Of a stretch of DNA of 13,356 bases, positions 1 to 7,788 are shown piece by piece. The notes below the pieces were generated by a model. It was not told where the DNA came from. It made no database searches and worked only from the letters and a program-made list of their open reading frames with translations. The position numbers and the translations under genes were made by a program. Each line of letters opens with the position of its first letter. Positions within the stretch are counted from its first letter, which is position 1. Source of the stretch: JAEXNA01 sp050486105 (GTDB taxonomy: Bacteria > Vulcanimicrobiota > Xenobia > Xenobiales > JADMJV01); the NCBI GenBank assembly GCA_050486105.1, contig JBJHCR010000181.1, forward strand, positions 1-13,356, read 5' to 3'.

Positions 1-1323
1 GTCCTGCACCCGTCGGGCAATGGAGACCGCCCCTCTCAGGGTCACATCCATTCCCGGAAGCTCGGCCTTGGCCAGCGGGCTGGCGGAGTAGACGCTGGCC
101 CCGGCCTCGCTAACGATGAGGTAAGCCAAGTCTTGCTGGTCTTTGACCAATTCCGCCACCAGATCTTCAGTCTCCCTAGAGGCTGTCCCATTGCCGATGG
201 CGATCAGGCTGACCCGATGGCGGGCGATCTGCTTGCGCAACAGGGCTAGGCTCTCGGAGCGTTGCTTCTGCGGGGGATGCGGATAGATGGTAGCCGTTTC
301 GAGAACCTTGCCGGTGGGGTCCACCACCGCCACCTTGGTCCCCGTTCTGAAACCGGGGTCGAGAGCCAACACCACTCGTTCGATCAAGGGTGGAGTCAGG
401 AGCAACGATTTCAAGTTTGCGGCAAAGACTTCAATGGCGTGAGCCTGGGCCTTTTCGGTGAGGGTCTTGCGAACCTCTCGCTCCACCGCCGGCAAGAGCA
501 GCCTATGGGCCCCGTCTTCGAGGGCCTCGGCCAGCAGTTGCCCCCAAGGAGAGTGAGACTTGGGACGATAGGCTTTCCAAAGGGGGTCTCTCCAATCGCG
601 CTCATCAAGGTGCAAACCCACCTTCAGCACCTTCTCCCGTTCACCCCGATCGAGGGCCAGAATCTGATGGGGGGCCAGGCGAGACACCGGCGAGTCAAAC
701 TCATAGTAGCTGCGGTACGTTTCTTTAGGATCCTCGGCGCTCTTCTTCAAGGTGGCCTGCAAGCGCCCAAAACGATGGGCCTTATCCCTCACCGAACTTC
801 TCAATTCCGCGCGCTCTGAGGCCCACTCGGCCACCACATCTTTGGCCCCGGCCAGGGCCTTCTCCACCGAATCCACCTCCGGCCCCAAGAAGCGCTTGGC
901 CGCTTCGGTGGGTGACGGACTGTTCGGCTGGCTGCAAAGCATCTTGGCCAAAGGCTCGAGCCCCAGCTCCAGAGCCTTGGTTCCCCGAGTTTTTCGCTTG
1001 GGTCGGAAAGGAAGATAGAGGTCTTCGAGCACCATCAGGCTGGTGGCCCCCTCCACCTGCCGCTTCAGCTCAGGGGTTAAGACCCCTTGCTCAGTCAAGG
1101 AAGCCAAGATGGTGGCTCTCCGAGCCTCCAAGGCCTCGCCTTGAGCCTTCAGAGCGATGATCTCACGCAACTGCTCTTCATCGAGACCGCCAGTGCGCTC
1201 TTTGCGATAGCGCGCCAGAAAAGGCACCGTGCACCCCTCATCAAGAAGCTCGAACACCGCCTGAACCTGCGAATCGCGAACCTTGAGCTTTTCCGCTACC
1301 ACAGTAACCAAAGATTTTGCCAT
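1..1323 (-). CDS. tex: Transcription accessory protein Tex, N-terminal 441 residues (3' end beyond the window)
   Basis: Reading the minus strand from the ATG at 1323 gives 441 uninterrupted codons to the left edge, so the gene is cut by the window and not broken. Tex is a conserved cytoplasmic nucleic-acid-binding protein linked to transcription and RNA metabolism. The usual length is about 720-780 residues, so roughly the last 40 percent (helix-hairpin-helix and S1 domains) lies outside. Visible parts: the Tex N-terminal helical region with FLARYRKERTGGLDE at about residues 35-49; a helical middle with ALDRGEREKVLKV near 223-235; the YqgF/RNase H-like domain from about 318, with LALDPGFRTGTKVAVVD at 319-335, IAIGNGTASRETE at 374-386 and SEAGASVYSASPLA at 405-418. 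The PGFRTG motif is usually followed by Cys; here it is Thr. There is no SD before the ATG, but a -10-like TATAGG lies just upstream, so the mRNA may be leaderless. It is divergent from the aminotransferase. Family identification is secure. Confidence 0.96.
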   Translation of the reverse strand, partial: MAKSLVTVVAEKLKVRDSQVQAVFELLDEGCTVPFLARYRKERTGGLDEEQLREIIALKAQGEALEARRATILASLTEQGVLTPELKRQVEGATSLMVLEDLYLPFRPKRKTRGTKALELGLEPLAKMLCSQPNSPSPTEAAKRFLGPEVDSVEKALAGAKDVVAEWASERAELRSSVRDKAHRFGRLQATLKKSAEDPKETYRSYYEFDSPVSRLAPHQILALDRGEREKVLKVGLHLDERDWRDPLWKAYRPKSHSPWGQLLAEALEDGAHRLLLPAVEREVRKTLTEKAQAHAIEVFAANLKSLLLTPPLIERVVLALDPGFRTGTKVAVVDPTGKVLETATIYPHPPQKQRSESLALLRKQIARHRVSLIAIGNGTASRETEDLVAELVKDQQDLAYLIVSEAGASVYSASPLAKAELPGMDVTLRGAVSIARRVQD

Positions 1324-1328
1324 GCCCG

Positions 1329-1334
1329 CCTATA
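1329..1334 (-). promoter_or_regulatory. Possible -10 element of tex
   Basis: The minus strand reads TATAGG (4 of 6 matches to TATAAT), ending 5 nt before the tex ATG. A start of transcription 7 nt past this box would fall on the start codon, so the transcript would be leaderless or nearly so. No convincing -35 box is visible at 16-18 nt spacing. Inferred from position and sequence only. Confidence 0.35.
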
Positions 1335-1381
1335 CTGGGGAAAGCAACCCAGAACCTGCGTAGGAACTCTGTCGCCCACCC

Positions 1382-1410
1382 TTGCATCGATCCCTGGGTC
1401 TTCCTATAGT
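1382..1410 (+). promoter_or_regulatory. Sigma70-type promoter for the aminotransferase cluster
   Basis: TTGCAT (1382-1387), a 17-nt spacer, then TATAGT (1405-1410). The -10 matches 5 of 6 consensus bases, the -35 matches 3 of 6, and the spacing is ideal. The predicted transcription start (7 nt after the -10) is position 1417, exactly the A of the ATG. GGAG at 1411-1414 is only 2 nt from the ATG, too close for a normal SD. Both facts point to a leaderless message. Confidence 0.5.
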
Positions 1411-1416
1411 GGAGCG

Positions 1417-2572
1417 ATGACTATCGAACGCGGACAGCTACTCACCGACGAGGGAGTGATCGACTTTGGTATTGGCCAACCTCAGCCCGATTTGCTCCCC
1501 CGGGATCTCATCTGGCGGGCCACCGAAGCGGTCTTGAACGAAGGCGACAACACCGTCTTGAACTACGGACATCCCAAGGGTGACGGCCCGTTTCGCCAAG
1601 CCCTCAGCAGGTTTCTGAGTGTCCGCTACGGCTGCCCGGTGGACCCGGCAACTCTGTTGACCACCAACGGAGCCTCCCAAGCCCTCCACCTGATCACCCA
1701 GGTGTTCGCCGAACCCGGGGACACCATTTTGGTGGAAGAACCCACCTACTTCCTGGCCCATAGGATTTTCGCCGACCGGGGTCTCAAGGTGATAGGGGTA
1801 CCCCTCACCGAGCAAGGCTTGGACCCCAAAGTCCTAGAAAAANNNNNNNNNNAAAGCGATCAAGAAACATCGACCGGCGCTCTTCTACAGTATCCCAACT
1901 TATCAAAACCCCACCGGCCGTACCCTCTCCCTGGAAAACCGAAAAGCCCTGGTAGAGCTAGCCCGGAAGCACAATTTCTTGATTGTGGCCGACGAGGTCT
2001 ACCAACTCTTGAGCTACGGCCCTCCTCCCCCACCTCCCATGGCCGCCTTTCTGGACTCAGACCGCGTTTTATCAGTGGGTTCGTTCTCGAAAATCTTGGC
2101 TCCAGGCCTGCGACTCGGCTGGATCCAAACCTCCCCGTCTCTGCAGGACAAGATCTTGGATCTCGGCTTGCTCAGAAGCGGTGGCGGGCTGAACCATTAC
2201 CTGTCCTCGGTGGTGGGTGCGGCCCTCGCTCGGGGCTGGCACGGGGAGTTCACCGATGGCTTGCGAAAAATCTATGCCCACCGAGTCGAAGTGCTGGATC
2301 GAGCTTTGCAAAGAGAATTTGGAGACTTGATCAGCTATCAAAGGCCCGAAGGCGGATACTTTTTTTGGGTTGAACTGCCCAAAAAGGTGGACCTCGAAGC
2401 CCTCCTGCTTGAGGCTCGAAAGCAGAAGACCGGCTTCCAACCAGGTCCCAGATTTTCGTCGAGCCAGGGCCTAACGAGATTCCTTCGCCTGAGCTTCGCC
2501 CGCTATCACGAAAACGCCTTAGACGTTGGCGTGGAGCGCTTGGCCAATTCGCTCAGGCGTCATCTAGGATAG
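1417..2572 (+). CDS. PLP-dependent class I/II aminotransferase, interrupted by an assembly gap
   Basis: A fold-type I, pyridoxal-phosphate-dependent aminotransferase of the broad group containing 2-aminoadipate transaminases and yeast YER152C-like proteins; the substrate cannot be told from sequence. The first part (142 codons, 1417-1842) carries the N-terminal signature IDFGIGQPQPDLLP, NYGHPKGDGPFRQAL and TTNGASQALHLI (cofactor phosphate region). The second part (from 1853) carries YQNPTGRTLS (the Asn that contacts PLP), VADEVYQLLSYG (Asp on the pyridine nitrogen, and Tyr), and SFSKILAPGLRLGW, whose Lys (codon 2090-2092) should be the Schiff-base lysine. A six-proline run follows the Tyr loop, where relatives also have several prolines. 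The two parts are in different frames only because the placeholder has 10 Ns; without it the protein is about 380 residues, normal for the family. It is the first gene of a rightward cluster, 15 nt before the glycosyltransferase, and divergent from tex. Confidence 0.9.
1843..1852. other. 10-N scaffold gap inside the aminotransferase gene
   Basis: Ten Ns join two contigs. Upstream codons follow one frame and end with GAAAAA; downstream codons begin AAAGCGATC in the next frame. The real missing length must therefore be a multiple of three. In the family the text around this point runs about as LEKAIKKHRP, which would be produced if the flanks simply overlap by AAA. The gap is probably an assembly artefact hiding little or nothing, and the frame change is not a real frameshift. 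Confidence 0.9.
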
Positions 2573-2587
2573 AGGAAGAGGGAATTC

Positions 2588-3808
2588 GTGCGCGACTATC
2601 TCTTTGTGAATCCTTTCTTGCACCCACCGGGGGGCGGAGAAGGGGTCGCAAACTTCATGATCCAAACTTTGGCCCAAAGAGGGTCCGTCACTGTTCTATG
2701 TTGGGTCCCTCCGAACTACCGCGAGATCGACGACCACTACGGTACCCACCTCAGTGAACTTGAGTTCGAGACCATCGTTGCGGCACCAAGGGTTCACTCA
2801 GTTCTGAACACCTTGAACATACCTCATCGCTTACTCCAAGTCCACTGGATTGCTCGCTGTGCCAAACGCCTTAGACCCTTTTACCGACAGTGTCTTTCCG
2901 CCTTCAATGAGCTTGATCTGGGACCGCCGGCCGTTCAGTACATCCACCATCCCACTGGAGTAGATCTGGAACAACAAGTCACAAATTCAAACCATGCCCT
3001 CGTACGTTTCCTCTGGCCGTTCTATCAGTTGTCTGTAAAGCATTGGTCGAATTGGAGCAATCTGAATGTCAAGAACAACTACACTTTAGTGAATTCCCAG
3101 TGGACAGGTCGTTCTTACCTCGAGAATGCACCTGACAGGCAAGTGCATCGAGTTTTATACCCCCCGCCCTCAGGAGGGGCGAGAGTCGAAACTTCTGGCC
3201 CCAAAGAAGAGGCCTTCTTGAGCATTGGGAGATTGGTTCGGTGCAAGAATTGGCCTCAGTTGGTGCAGATCGTGGATAGATTGCGCTCTCTCGGATTTGA
3301 AATAGGGCTGACCCTGGCTGGAGGACGGTCTGACCCAACACTTTTGCAGGAAGTGCTCTCTTTGGTCAGCGAGCGGTCTTCTTGGCTTCGCTTGGAACTC
3401 GATATCCCTCGAGATCGAATAGATCACCTCATCGCCCAGCATCGGTACGGGATTCACGCGATGCACCAAGAGCATTACGGCATGGCTATCGCTGAGCTGG
3501 TCCTTGGGGGCTGCTTAACCTTCGTGCACGACTCCGGAGGACAGGTGGAAATCGTTGAGCAAGAGGCCGCCCGATATTGCGACGTGGACGACGCGGTGGC
3601 CAAGATCGCGCGAGTCTTGCAGGACCCACAGCATGCGGCCCGACTTTTGCAGGCGCAGCAGAAAAACCGGGAGCGCTTAAGTCGAGAGAGATTCCACGCA
3701 GACTTCGTCAGCTTCCTCGACGACCTCGAATCCGGGAACCTGGAGGGGTCCGGCCCAAGGAGGTTTTTCCTGAGAGAGGATAAATATTCGTCGAGATTTC
3801 CCAATTAG
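2588..3808 (+). CDS. GT-B glycosyltransferase, family 4, ALG11-like
   Basis: A 406-residue retaining glycosyltransferase of the GT4 family, expected to move a sugar from a nucleotide-sugar donor to a glycan or lipid-linked acceptor at the cytoplasmic membrane face. The N-terminal Rossmann half opens with the glycine loop HPPGGGEGVANF (12-23) and contains YIHHPTGVDL (118-127) and VNSQWTGRSYL (168-178), similar in layout to the eukaryotic mannosyltransferase ALG11. The C-terminal half has LSIGRLVRCKNW (211-222), with Arg215 and Lys220 placed to hold the donor diphosphate, and the EX7E motif EHYGMAIAE (Glu295 to Glu303), followed by HDSGGQVEIV (315-324). Start is GTG, preceded by the purine-rich GAGGAAGAGGG. 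It lies 15 nt after the aminotransferase stop, so the two are probably co-transcribed. No other surface-polysaccharide genes are visible, so donor and acceptor are unknown. Confidence 0.88.
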   Translation: MRDYLFVNPFLHPPGGGEGVANFMIQTLAQRGSVTVLCWVPPNYREIDDHYGTHLSELEFETIVAAPRVHSVLNTLNIPHRLLQVHWIARCAKRLRPFYRQCLSAFNELDLGPPAVQYIHHPTGVDLEQQVTNSNHALVRFLWPFYQLSVKHWSNWSNLNVKNNYTLVNSQWTGRSYLENAPDRQVHRVLYPPPSGGARVETSGPKEEAFLSIGRLVRCKNWPQLVQIVDRLRSLGFEIGLTLAGGRSDPTLLQEVLSLVSERSSWLRLELDIPRDRIDHLIAQHRYGIHAMHQEHYGMAIAELVLGGCLTFVHDSGGQVEIVEQEAARYCDVDDAVAKIARVLQDPQHAARLLQAQQKNRERLSRERFHADFVSFLDDLESGNLEGSGPRRFFLREDKYSSRFPN

Positions 3809-3819
3809 AAAATTAGGTG

Positions 3820-3960
3820 ATGCCATTCAGGCCTTTGGCAAGACTTGCAGAAATAGACCTCTATCATGTCCAGGAGAGGCAGGCTCTGGATGTCCTGCTT
3901 CTCCGGCCTCGGCACCGACCACAGTACGGCACCAGAAAAATGATCGATTGGCATGAGTGA
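3820..3960 (+). CDS. Small ORF (46 aa) overlapping the start of the cotransporter gene
   Basis: An open frame starts at ATG 3820 (an in-frame GTG sits just before it at 3817, and a TAG before that). It encodes 46 residues: basic and proline-rich, beginning MPFRPLARLAEIDLYHV and ending RKMIDWHE. It begins 11 nt after the glycosyltransferase stop, and its TGA (3958-3960) lies 5 nt inside the next gene, giving the 8-nt overlap ATGAGTGA. Such overlap usually means translational coupling, which would explain why the cotransporter has no SD of its own. The ORF's own SD is poor (AGGTG directly against the ATG). No family is recognised and there is no signal peptide or membrane segment. It could be a real small protein, a leader peptide, or chance open frame in a spacer. 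Confidence 0.35.
   Translation: MPFRPLARLAEIDLYHVQERQALDVLLLRPRHRPQYGTRKMIDWHE
3873..3904 (+). repeat. Stable hairpin (11-bp stem) before the cotransporter
   Basis: GGAGAGGCAGG (3873-3883) pairs with CCTGCTTCTCC (3894-3904) around a 10-nt loop, with one G-U pair in RNA. It lies in the middle of the 46-codon small ORF. No T-run follows on either strand, so it is not a standard intrinsic terminator. It could act as an mRNA processing, stabilising or translation-timing structure between the glycosyltransferase and cotransporter genes. Confidence 0.45.
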
Positions 3961-6127
3961 GTCGGAAAACAGAGCTAGATTTGGAACGATAACCGGGGTC
4001 CTGGTTCCCAACCTCCTCACCATCCTAGGCCTGATCTTATTCTTGCGGACCGGTTGGGTCGTAGGGCAGGCTGGTTTGATCCACGCCCTTTACGTGGTCA
4101 TCATAGCTTGCGTAATTTCCCTTCTGACGGGGCTCTCTTTGTCGTCCATCGCCACAAGTCTTAAGGTGAAAGCCGGCGGCAACTACTATGTGATCTCGAG
4201 AACCCTTGGGCTGGAGGTGGGAGGAGCTGTAGGGATCCCCCTCTACCTGTCCCAAGCCATCTCCGTCGCCTTCTATATCATTGGGTTCAGTGAAGCCTTC
4301 ACCGCCGTCTACCCTCACCTTCAGGATCGATGGGTCTCAACCTCAGTGGTGTTGCTCTTCGGCTTTCTGGCTTACATCGGTGCCGACTTCGTGCTCAAGA
4401 TCCAGTACGCCGTCCTCAGTCTCCTGGCGCTTGCTTTGGTCTCCTTCTTCACCGGCAGTTGGGACCAAGGGCAGGCTCCGATCATGGCTTCTAACTACAG
4501 TGATGGGGTCAGCTTTTGGATCGTTTTCGCCGTCTTTTTTCCTGCCGTCACCGGAATTGAAGTGGGCACCAGTATGTCCGGCGACCTCAAAAAGCCAGAG
4601 CGCAGTATCCCTCTGGGAACCATCGGCTCTATCGTCATCTCCTCAGCTGTTTATATCGCTGCAGTCTATTGGTTCGCCACTCGCTCCACCTCGGACAATT
4701 TGGTCAATAATCCCCTAGCGATGCAAGAGATCTCTCGTTGGCCCTGGCTGATTTTGGCGGGGGTCTACGCGGCAACCCTGTCGTCTGCTCTAGGCAGCAT
4801 TCTTGCGGCCCCCAGAACTCTGGAGGCTTTGGCCATGGATCGGGTAGTCCCAGGACGCTTGGCCTCTCGACTCGGCAGCCCCACCGAACCAAGAGGCGCC
4901 GTTCTGATGACCGTAATGATAGCTCTGGTGGTGATTTGGAGCGGAAACCTCGATGTGGTGGCTCCGGTGATCACCATGTTTTTCCTCAACACCTACGGCA
5001 TGACCAACGTGGTTGCCGCCCTCGAAATCATGGTTGGCAACCCTAGCTTCCGTCCCAAGTTCAAGCTCCACTGGATCGTTCCACTCTTGGGAGCCGTGGG
5101 TTGCTACGGAGCCATGTTTTTAATCCATCCCCTGGCCACGGTCTTTGCCATCGTCATCAGCACGGGAATCTTCGTGGGGCTCAGCAGGACCGCCTTGAAA
5201 CGCACCTGGGGCGACTTAGGCAGCGGGGTCTGGTATGCCCTAACTCGACGAGCTTTGCTGCAACTCGAGAGCAAGGAGCGCCATCTCAAAAACTGGCGTC
5301 CCAATATGCTGGTGTTCACCGGACACCCTTACAACCGGGAGCACTTGGTTCAACTTTCTCACTGGCTGGGCACCGCCCAAGGACTGTCCACCTTTATTCA
5401 GGTTCTCCCCGGTGAGGTGAACACCATCCTCGAGGCTGGAGAGACTAAGAGTGCCAAGAAGGAACTCACCCGCTACATTCGAGACGCGGGCTTGAGTGTG
5501 TTCTCCCAAGGCGTGGCAGTTCCGGATTACCAAAGCTCGATTCCCACCATCGTTCAAGCCCATGGGGTTGGAGGGTTGGAACCCAACACCGTGCTTCTAG
5601 GGTTGAGTCGCGACGTGAACGGCTTGAGAAACCAGCTCGACATGGCCAAGACCCTAACGTTGCTGGACCGCTCCACCATTCTGCTCAATTTTGATCGAGA
5701 GCGGAAATGGGGACAGAAAAAGCTGATCCACGTCTGGTGGGGAGGTCAAGGGGGCAACGCCGAACTGATGCTGCTACTGGCCCACTTGATCTCTAGGCAT
5801 CCCGACTGGGAAGGCTCGAGAATAGAGATCTTAAGGATCGTTTCTAACTGCGGGACAAAGGACCGCGAAGACCTCGCAGGCTTGCTTCAAGAAGTTCGGG
5901 TTGACGCCGAGCCCATCTTTATCGAGCGCCATGATGAGTCGGTTCCCTTCATCGACCTCATCGCCGAACACGGCCATAATGCCGACTTAACCTTCTTTGG
6001 CATGGTGCTCCCCGAGACGGAATCGAAACTTGAGGATGCCGAGCGGCTCATGGCTCTGACCGAGGCTGTTGGATCGGCGGTTGCCGTGCGGAGCACCGTG
6101 GACGCTTCGGTCTTGAGCACTGGATAA
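3953..6127 (+). CDS. Cation-chloride-cotransporter-like (SLC12-type) APC superfamily permease
   Basis: A 724-residue integral membrane transporter. The first ~412 residues hold about 12 hydrophobic segments in the APC (LeuT-type) arrangement. The opening FGTITGVLVPNLLTILG and LFLRTGWVVGQAG (10-41) match the broken first helix of SLC12 Na-K-Cl/K-Cl cotransporters, and SGDLKKPERSIPLGT (209-223) matches their GDLKDPxxAIPxGT loop. The soluble C-terminal part (about 440-724) begins with NWRPNMLVF (447-455), the equivalent of the SLC12 NWRPQ motif that starts the cytosolic regulatory domain. Known relatives move chloride with Na+ and/or K+; some prokaryotic members instead resemble amino acid permeases, so the substrate is open. 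There is no SD before the ATG, and the start overlaps the stop of the small ORF, suggesting coupled translation. The malate synthase gene follows after 64 nt. Confidence 0.88.
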   Translation: MSESENRARFGTITGVLVPNLLTILGLILFLRTGWVVGQAGLIHALYVVIIACVISLLTGLSLSSIATSLKVKAGGNYYVISRTLGLEVGGAVGIPLYLSQAISVAFYIIGFSEAFTAVYPHLQDRWVSTSVVLLFGFLAYIGADFVLKIQYAVLSLLALALVSFFTGSWDQGQAPIMASNYSDGVSFWIVFAVFFPAVTGIEVGTSMSGDLKKPERSIPLGTIGSIVISSAVYIAAVYWFATRSTSDNLVNNPLAMQEISRWPWLILAGVYAATLSSALGSILAAPRTLEALAMDRVVPGRLASRLGSPTEPRGAVLMTVMIALVVIWSGNLDVVAPVITMFFLNTYGMTNVVAALEIMVGNPSFRPKFKLHWIVPLLGAVGCYGAMFLIHPLATVFAIVISTGIFVGLSRTALKRTWGDLGSGVWYALTRRALLQLESKERHLKNWRPNMLVFTGHPYNREHLVQLSHWLGTAQGLSTFIQVLPGEVNTILEAGETKSAKKELTRYIRDAGLSVFSQGVAVPDYQSSIPTIVQAHGVGGLEPNTVLLGLSRDVNGLRNQLDMAKTLTLLDRSTILLNFDRERKWGQKKLIHVWWGGQGGNAELMLLLAHLISRHPDWEGSRIEILRIVSNCGTKDREDLAGLLQEVRVDAEPIFIERHDESVPFIDLIAEHGHNADLTFFGMVLPETESKLEDAERLMALTEAVGSAVAVRSTVDASVLSTG

Positions 6128-6191
6128 GCCTGAAGTCTCCGTAGAAGGATTATCCCTAATAGCACGAATTCCGTAGGGTGGAGAATAGCAG

Positions 6192-7766
6192 GTGACGAAT
6201 TCAGTTGACATCGTTGAAACCGTTGGGCAGGCCTTCGCTGAGATTCTCACGGATGAAGCCTGCACGTTCCTGGCCGAACTTTCGTCGACTTTCGAAGGTA
6301 AGCGAAGGGCCCTATTGGAGGCTCGTGAAGCGACTCAAGAGAAGCTCGATCAAGGAAGTGTTCTGGATTTCCTCCCGGAGACCGCCGAAGTCCGGGCCGC
6401 CGACTGGAAAGTAGCCGACGTCCCGAGCGACTTGACAGACCGGAGAGTGGAGATCACCGGACCTCCTGATCGCAAGATGGTGATCAACGCCTTGAACTCC
6501 GGAGCCAACGTCTTCATGGCCGACTTTGAAGACTCCAATTCCCCCACCTGGGACAACAATCTCAATGGGCAGATCAACCTTCGAGATGCCGTCAACGGAA
6601 CTATCACTTTCACCAGTCCCCAGGGAAAGCAGTACTCCCTGAAGCCGAGCACAGCAGTATTGATGGTTCGGCCTCGGGGTTGGCACTTGGAAGAAAGAGG
6701 CTTTCGGGTCCACGGTCACCCGATTTCTGCCTCTCTCTTTGATTTCGGCCTATTCTTCTTCCACAACGCTCGAAACTTGCTAAAAAAGGGGACTCGTCCG
6801 TACTTTTATCTTCCCAAGCTCGAGCACTACCAGGAAGCCAGGTTATGGAACGAGGTCTTCGTCTTCGCTCAAGAAAAACTCGGCCTCCCCCTAGGTACCT
6901 TGCGAGCCACGGTGTTGATCGAAACCATCACCGCAGCCTTCCAGATGGACGAGATCTTGTATGAACTGCGAGATCATTCCTTGGGGCTCAACTGCGGCCG
7001 TTGGGATTACATCTTCAGCTTCATCAAGAAGCATCGCCAGAGCAAGGAGTTTTTGCTCCCAGACCGAGCCGAAGTGGGCATGACTCAACCCTTTCTCAAG
7101 GCCTATGTGGATCTTCTGATTTGGACCTGTCACCGTCGTGGGACCTTCGCCATGGGAGGCATGGCGGCCCAGATTCCTATCAAGAACGACGCCGAAGCCA
7201 ACGAAAAGGCCATGCAGAAGGTTCGAGAAGACAAGCAGCGGGAAGTCCTGGCCGGACACGACGGCACCTGGGTGGCCCACCCAGGCCTCATCCCCTTGGC
7301 AAAGTCCATTTTTGACCAACACATGCCCGAAGAAAATCAGATCAAAGAGCCCAATTGGCCTCAACCCGTCGGGGCTCATGACCTCCTCAAGGTTCCTCCG
7401 GGGATGATCACTTTTTCAGGGCTCAAGACCAACATCGATGTGGGCCTCCAATACCTCGAAGCTTGGCTGCGAGGGAACGGGTGTGTTCCCATCTACAACC
7501 TGATGGAGGATGCCGCCACCGCCGAAATCTCCAGGACCCAGGTGTGGCAATGGCTCCGTCATCAGGCCACTTTAGATGATGGCCGACCAGTGACCCACAA
7601 GTTGGTAGAAGAAACCACGGCGAGCGTCCTGAACGAACTCACTACCCGGGCCGAAGCTCAATTTCCTGACCATCGTTACCAACTCGCCGGTCAACTTTTT
7701 CTAGACATGATGACTAGTGTTGAGTTTCCAGAATTCCTCACCCTCGTGGCCTACGACCATCTTTAG
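6192..7766 (+). CDS. aceB: Malate synthase A
   Basis: Cytoplasmic enzyme condensing glyoxylate with acetyl-CoA to give malate, the second glyoxylate-shunt step. The 524-residue length is typical of the A isoform. Visible motifs: PDRKMVINALNSGANVFMAD (92-111) and FEDSNSPTWDN (112-122); VRPRGWHLEE (159-168) with the active-site Arg; ATVLIETI (239-246), whose Glu244 is a Mg2+ ligand; the family signature DHSLGLNCGRWDYIFS (261-276) with the second Mg2+ ligand Asp272; and NLMEDAATAEISRTQ (436-450), containing the catalytic base Asp440. The start is GTG, chosen because GGTGGAG lies 8 nt upstream and the N-terminus aligns with the family. It is 22 nt upstream of isocitrate lyase, clearly one operon. 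A small palindrome, GGATTATCC (6147-6155), lies in the 64-nt spacer before it, but no convincing promoter is seen there. Confidence 0.97.
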   Translation: MTNSVDIVETVGQAFAEILTDEACTFLAELSSTFEGKRRALLEAREATQEKLDQGSVLDFLPETAEVRAADWKVADVPSDLTDRRVEITGPPDRKMVINALNSGANVFMADFEDSNSPTWDNNLNGQINLRDAVNGTITFTSPQGKQYSLKPSTAVLMVRPRGWHLEERGFRVHGHPISASLFDFGLFFFHNARNLLKKGTRPYFYLPKLEHYQEARLWNEVFVFAQEKLGLPLGTLRATVLIETITAAFQMDEILYELRDHSLGLNCGRWDYIFSFIKKHRQSKEFLLPDRAEVGMTQPFLKAYVDLLIWTCHRRGTFAMGGMAAQIPIKNDAEANEKAMQKVREDKQREVLAGHDGTWVAHPGLIPLAKSIFDQHMPEENQIKEPNWPQPVGAHDLLKVPPGMITFSGLKTNIDVGLQYLEAWLRGNGCVPIYNLMEDAATAEISRTQVWQWLRHQATLDDGRPVTHKLVEETTASVLNELTTRAEAQFPDHRYQLAGQLFLDMMTSVEFPEFLTLVAYDHL

Positions 7767-7788
7767 ACTGAGCAAAGGAAGGCAAAAC

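Noticed and set aside
262..1160. Several rightward open frames of 82-185 codons across the left end
   Set aside because: They lie antisense to tex, whose frame carries clear family motifs for 441 codons; the rightward translations match nothing and reflect codon bias.
1087..1416. Upstream extension of the aminotransferase frame into tex
   Set aside because: It overlaps tex coding sequence on the other strand; the family N-terminus begins close to the ATG at 1417, which also has a promoter directly in front.
3873..3904. Hairpin as an intrinsic terminator after the glycosyltransferase
   Set aside because: The stem is strong but no T-run follows on either strand, and it lies within an open small frame.
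3805..4023. 72-codon minus-strand frame spanning the cotransporter start
   Set aside because: It is antisense to the cotransporter N-terminus, has no SD and no recognisable domain.
7717..7788. Longer N-terminus for isocitrate lyase
   Set aside because: It would overlap the end of aceB and skip the good SD AAAGGAAGG placed before the ATG at 7789; the added residues do not look like the family.
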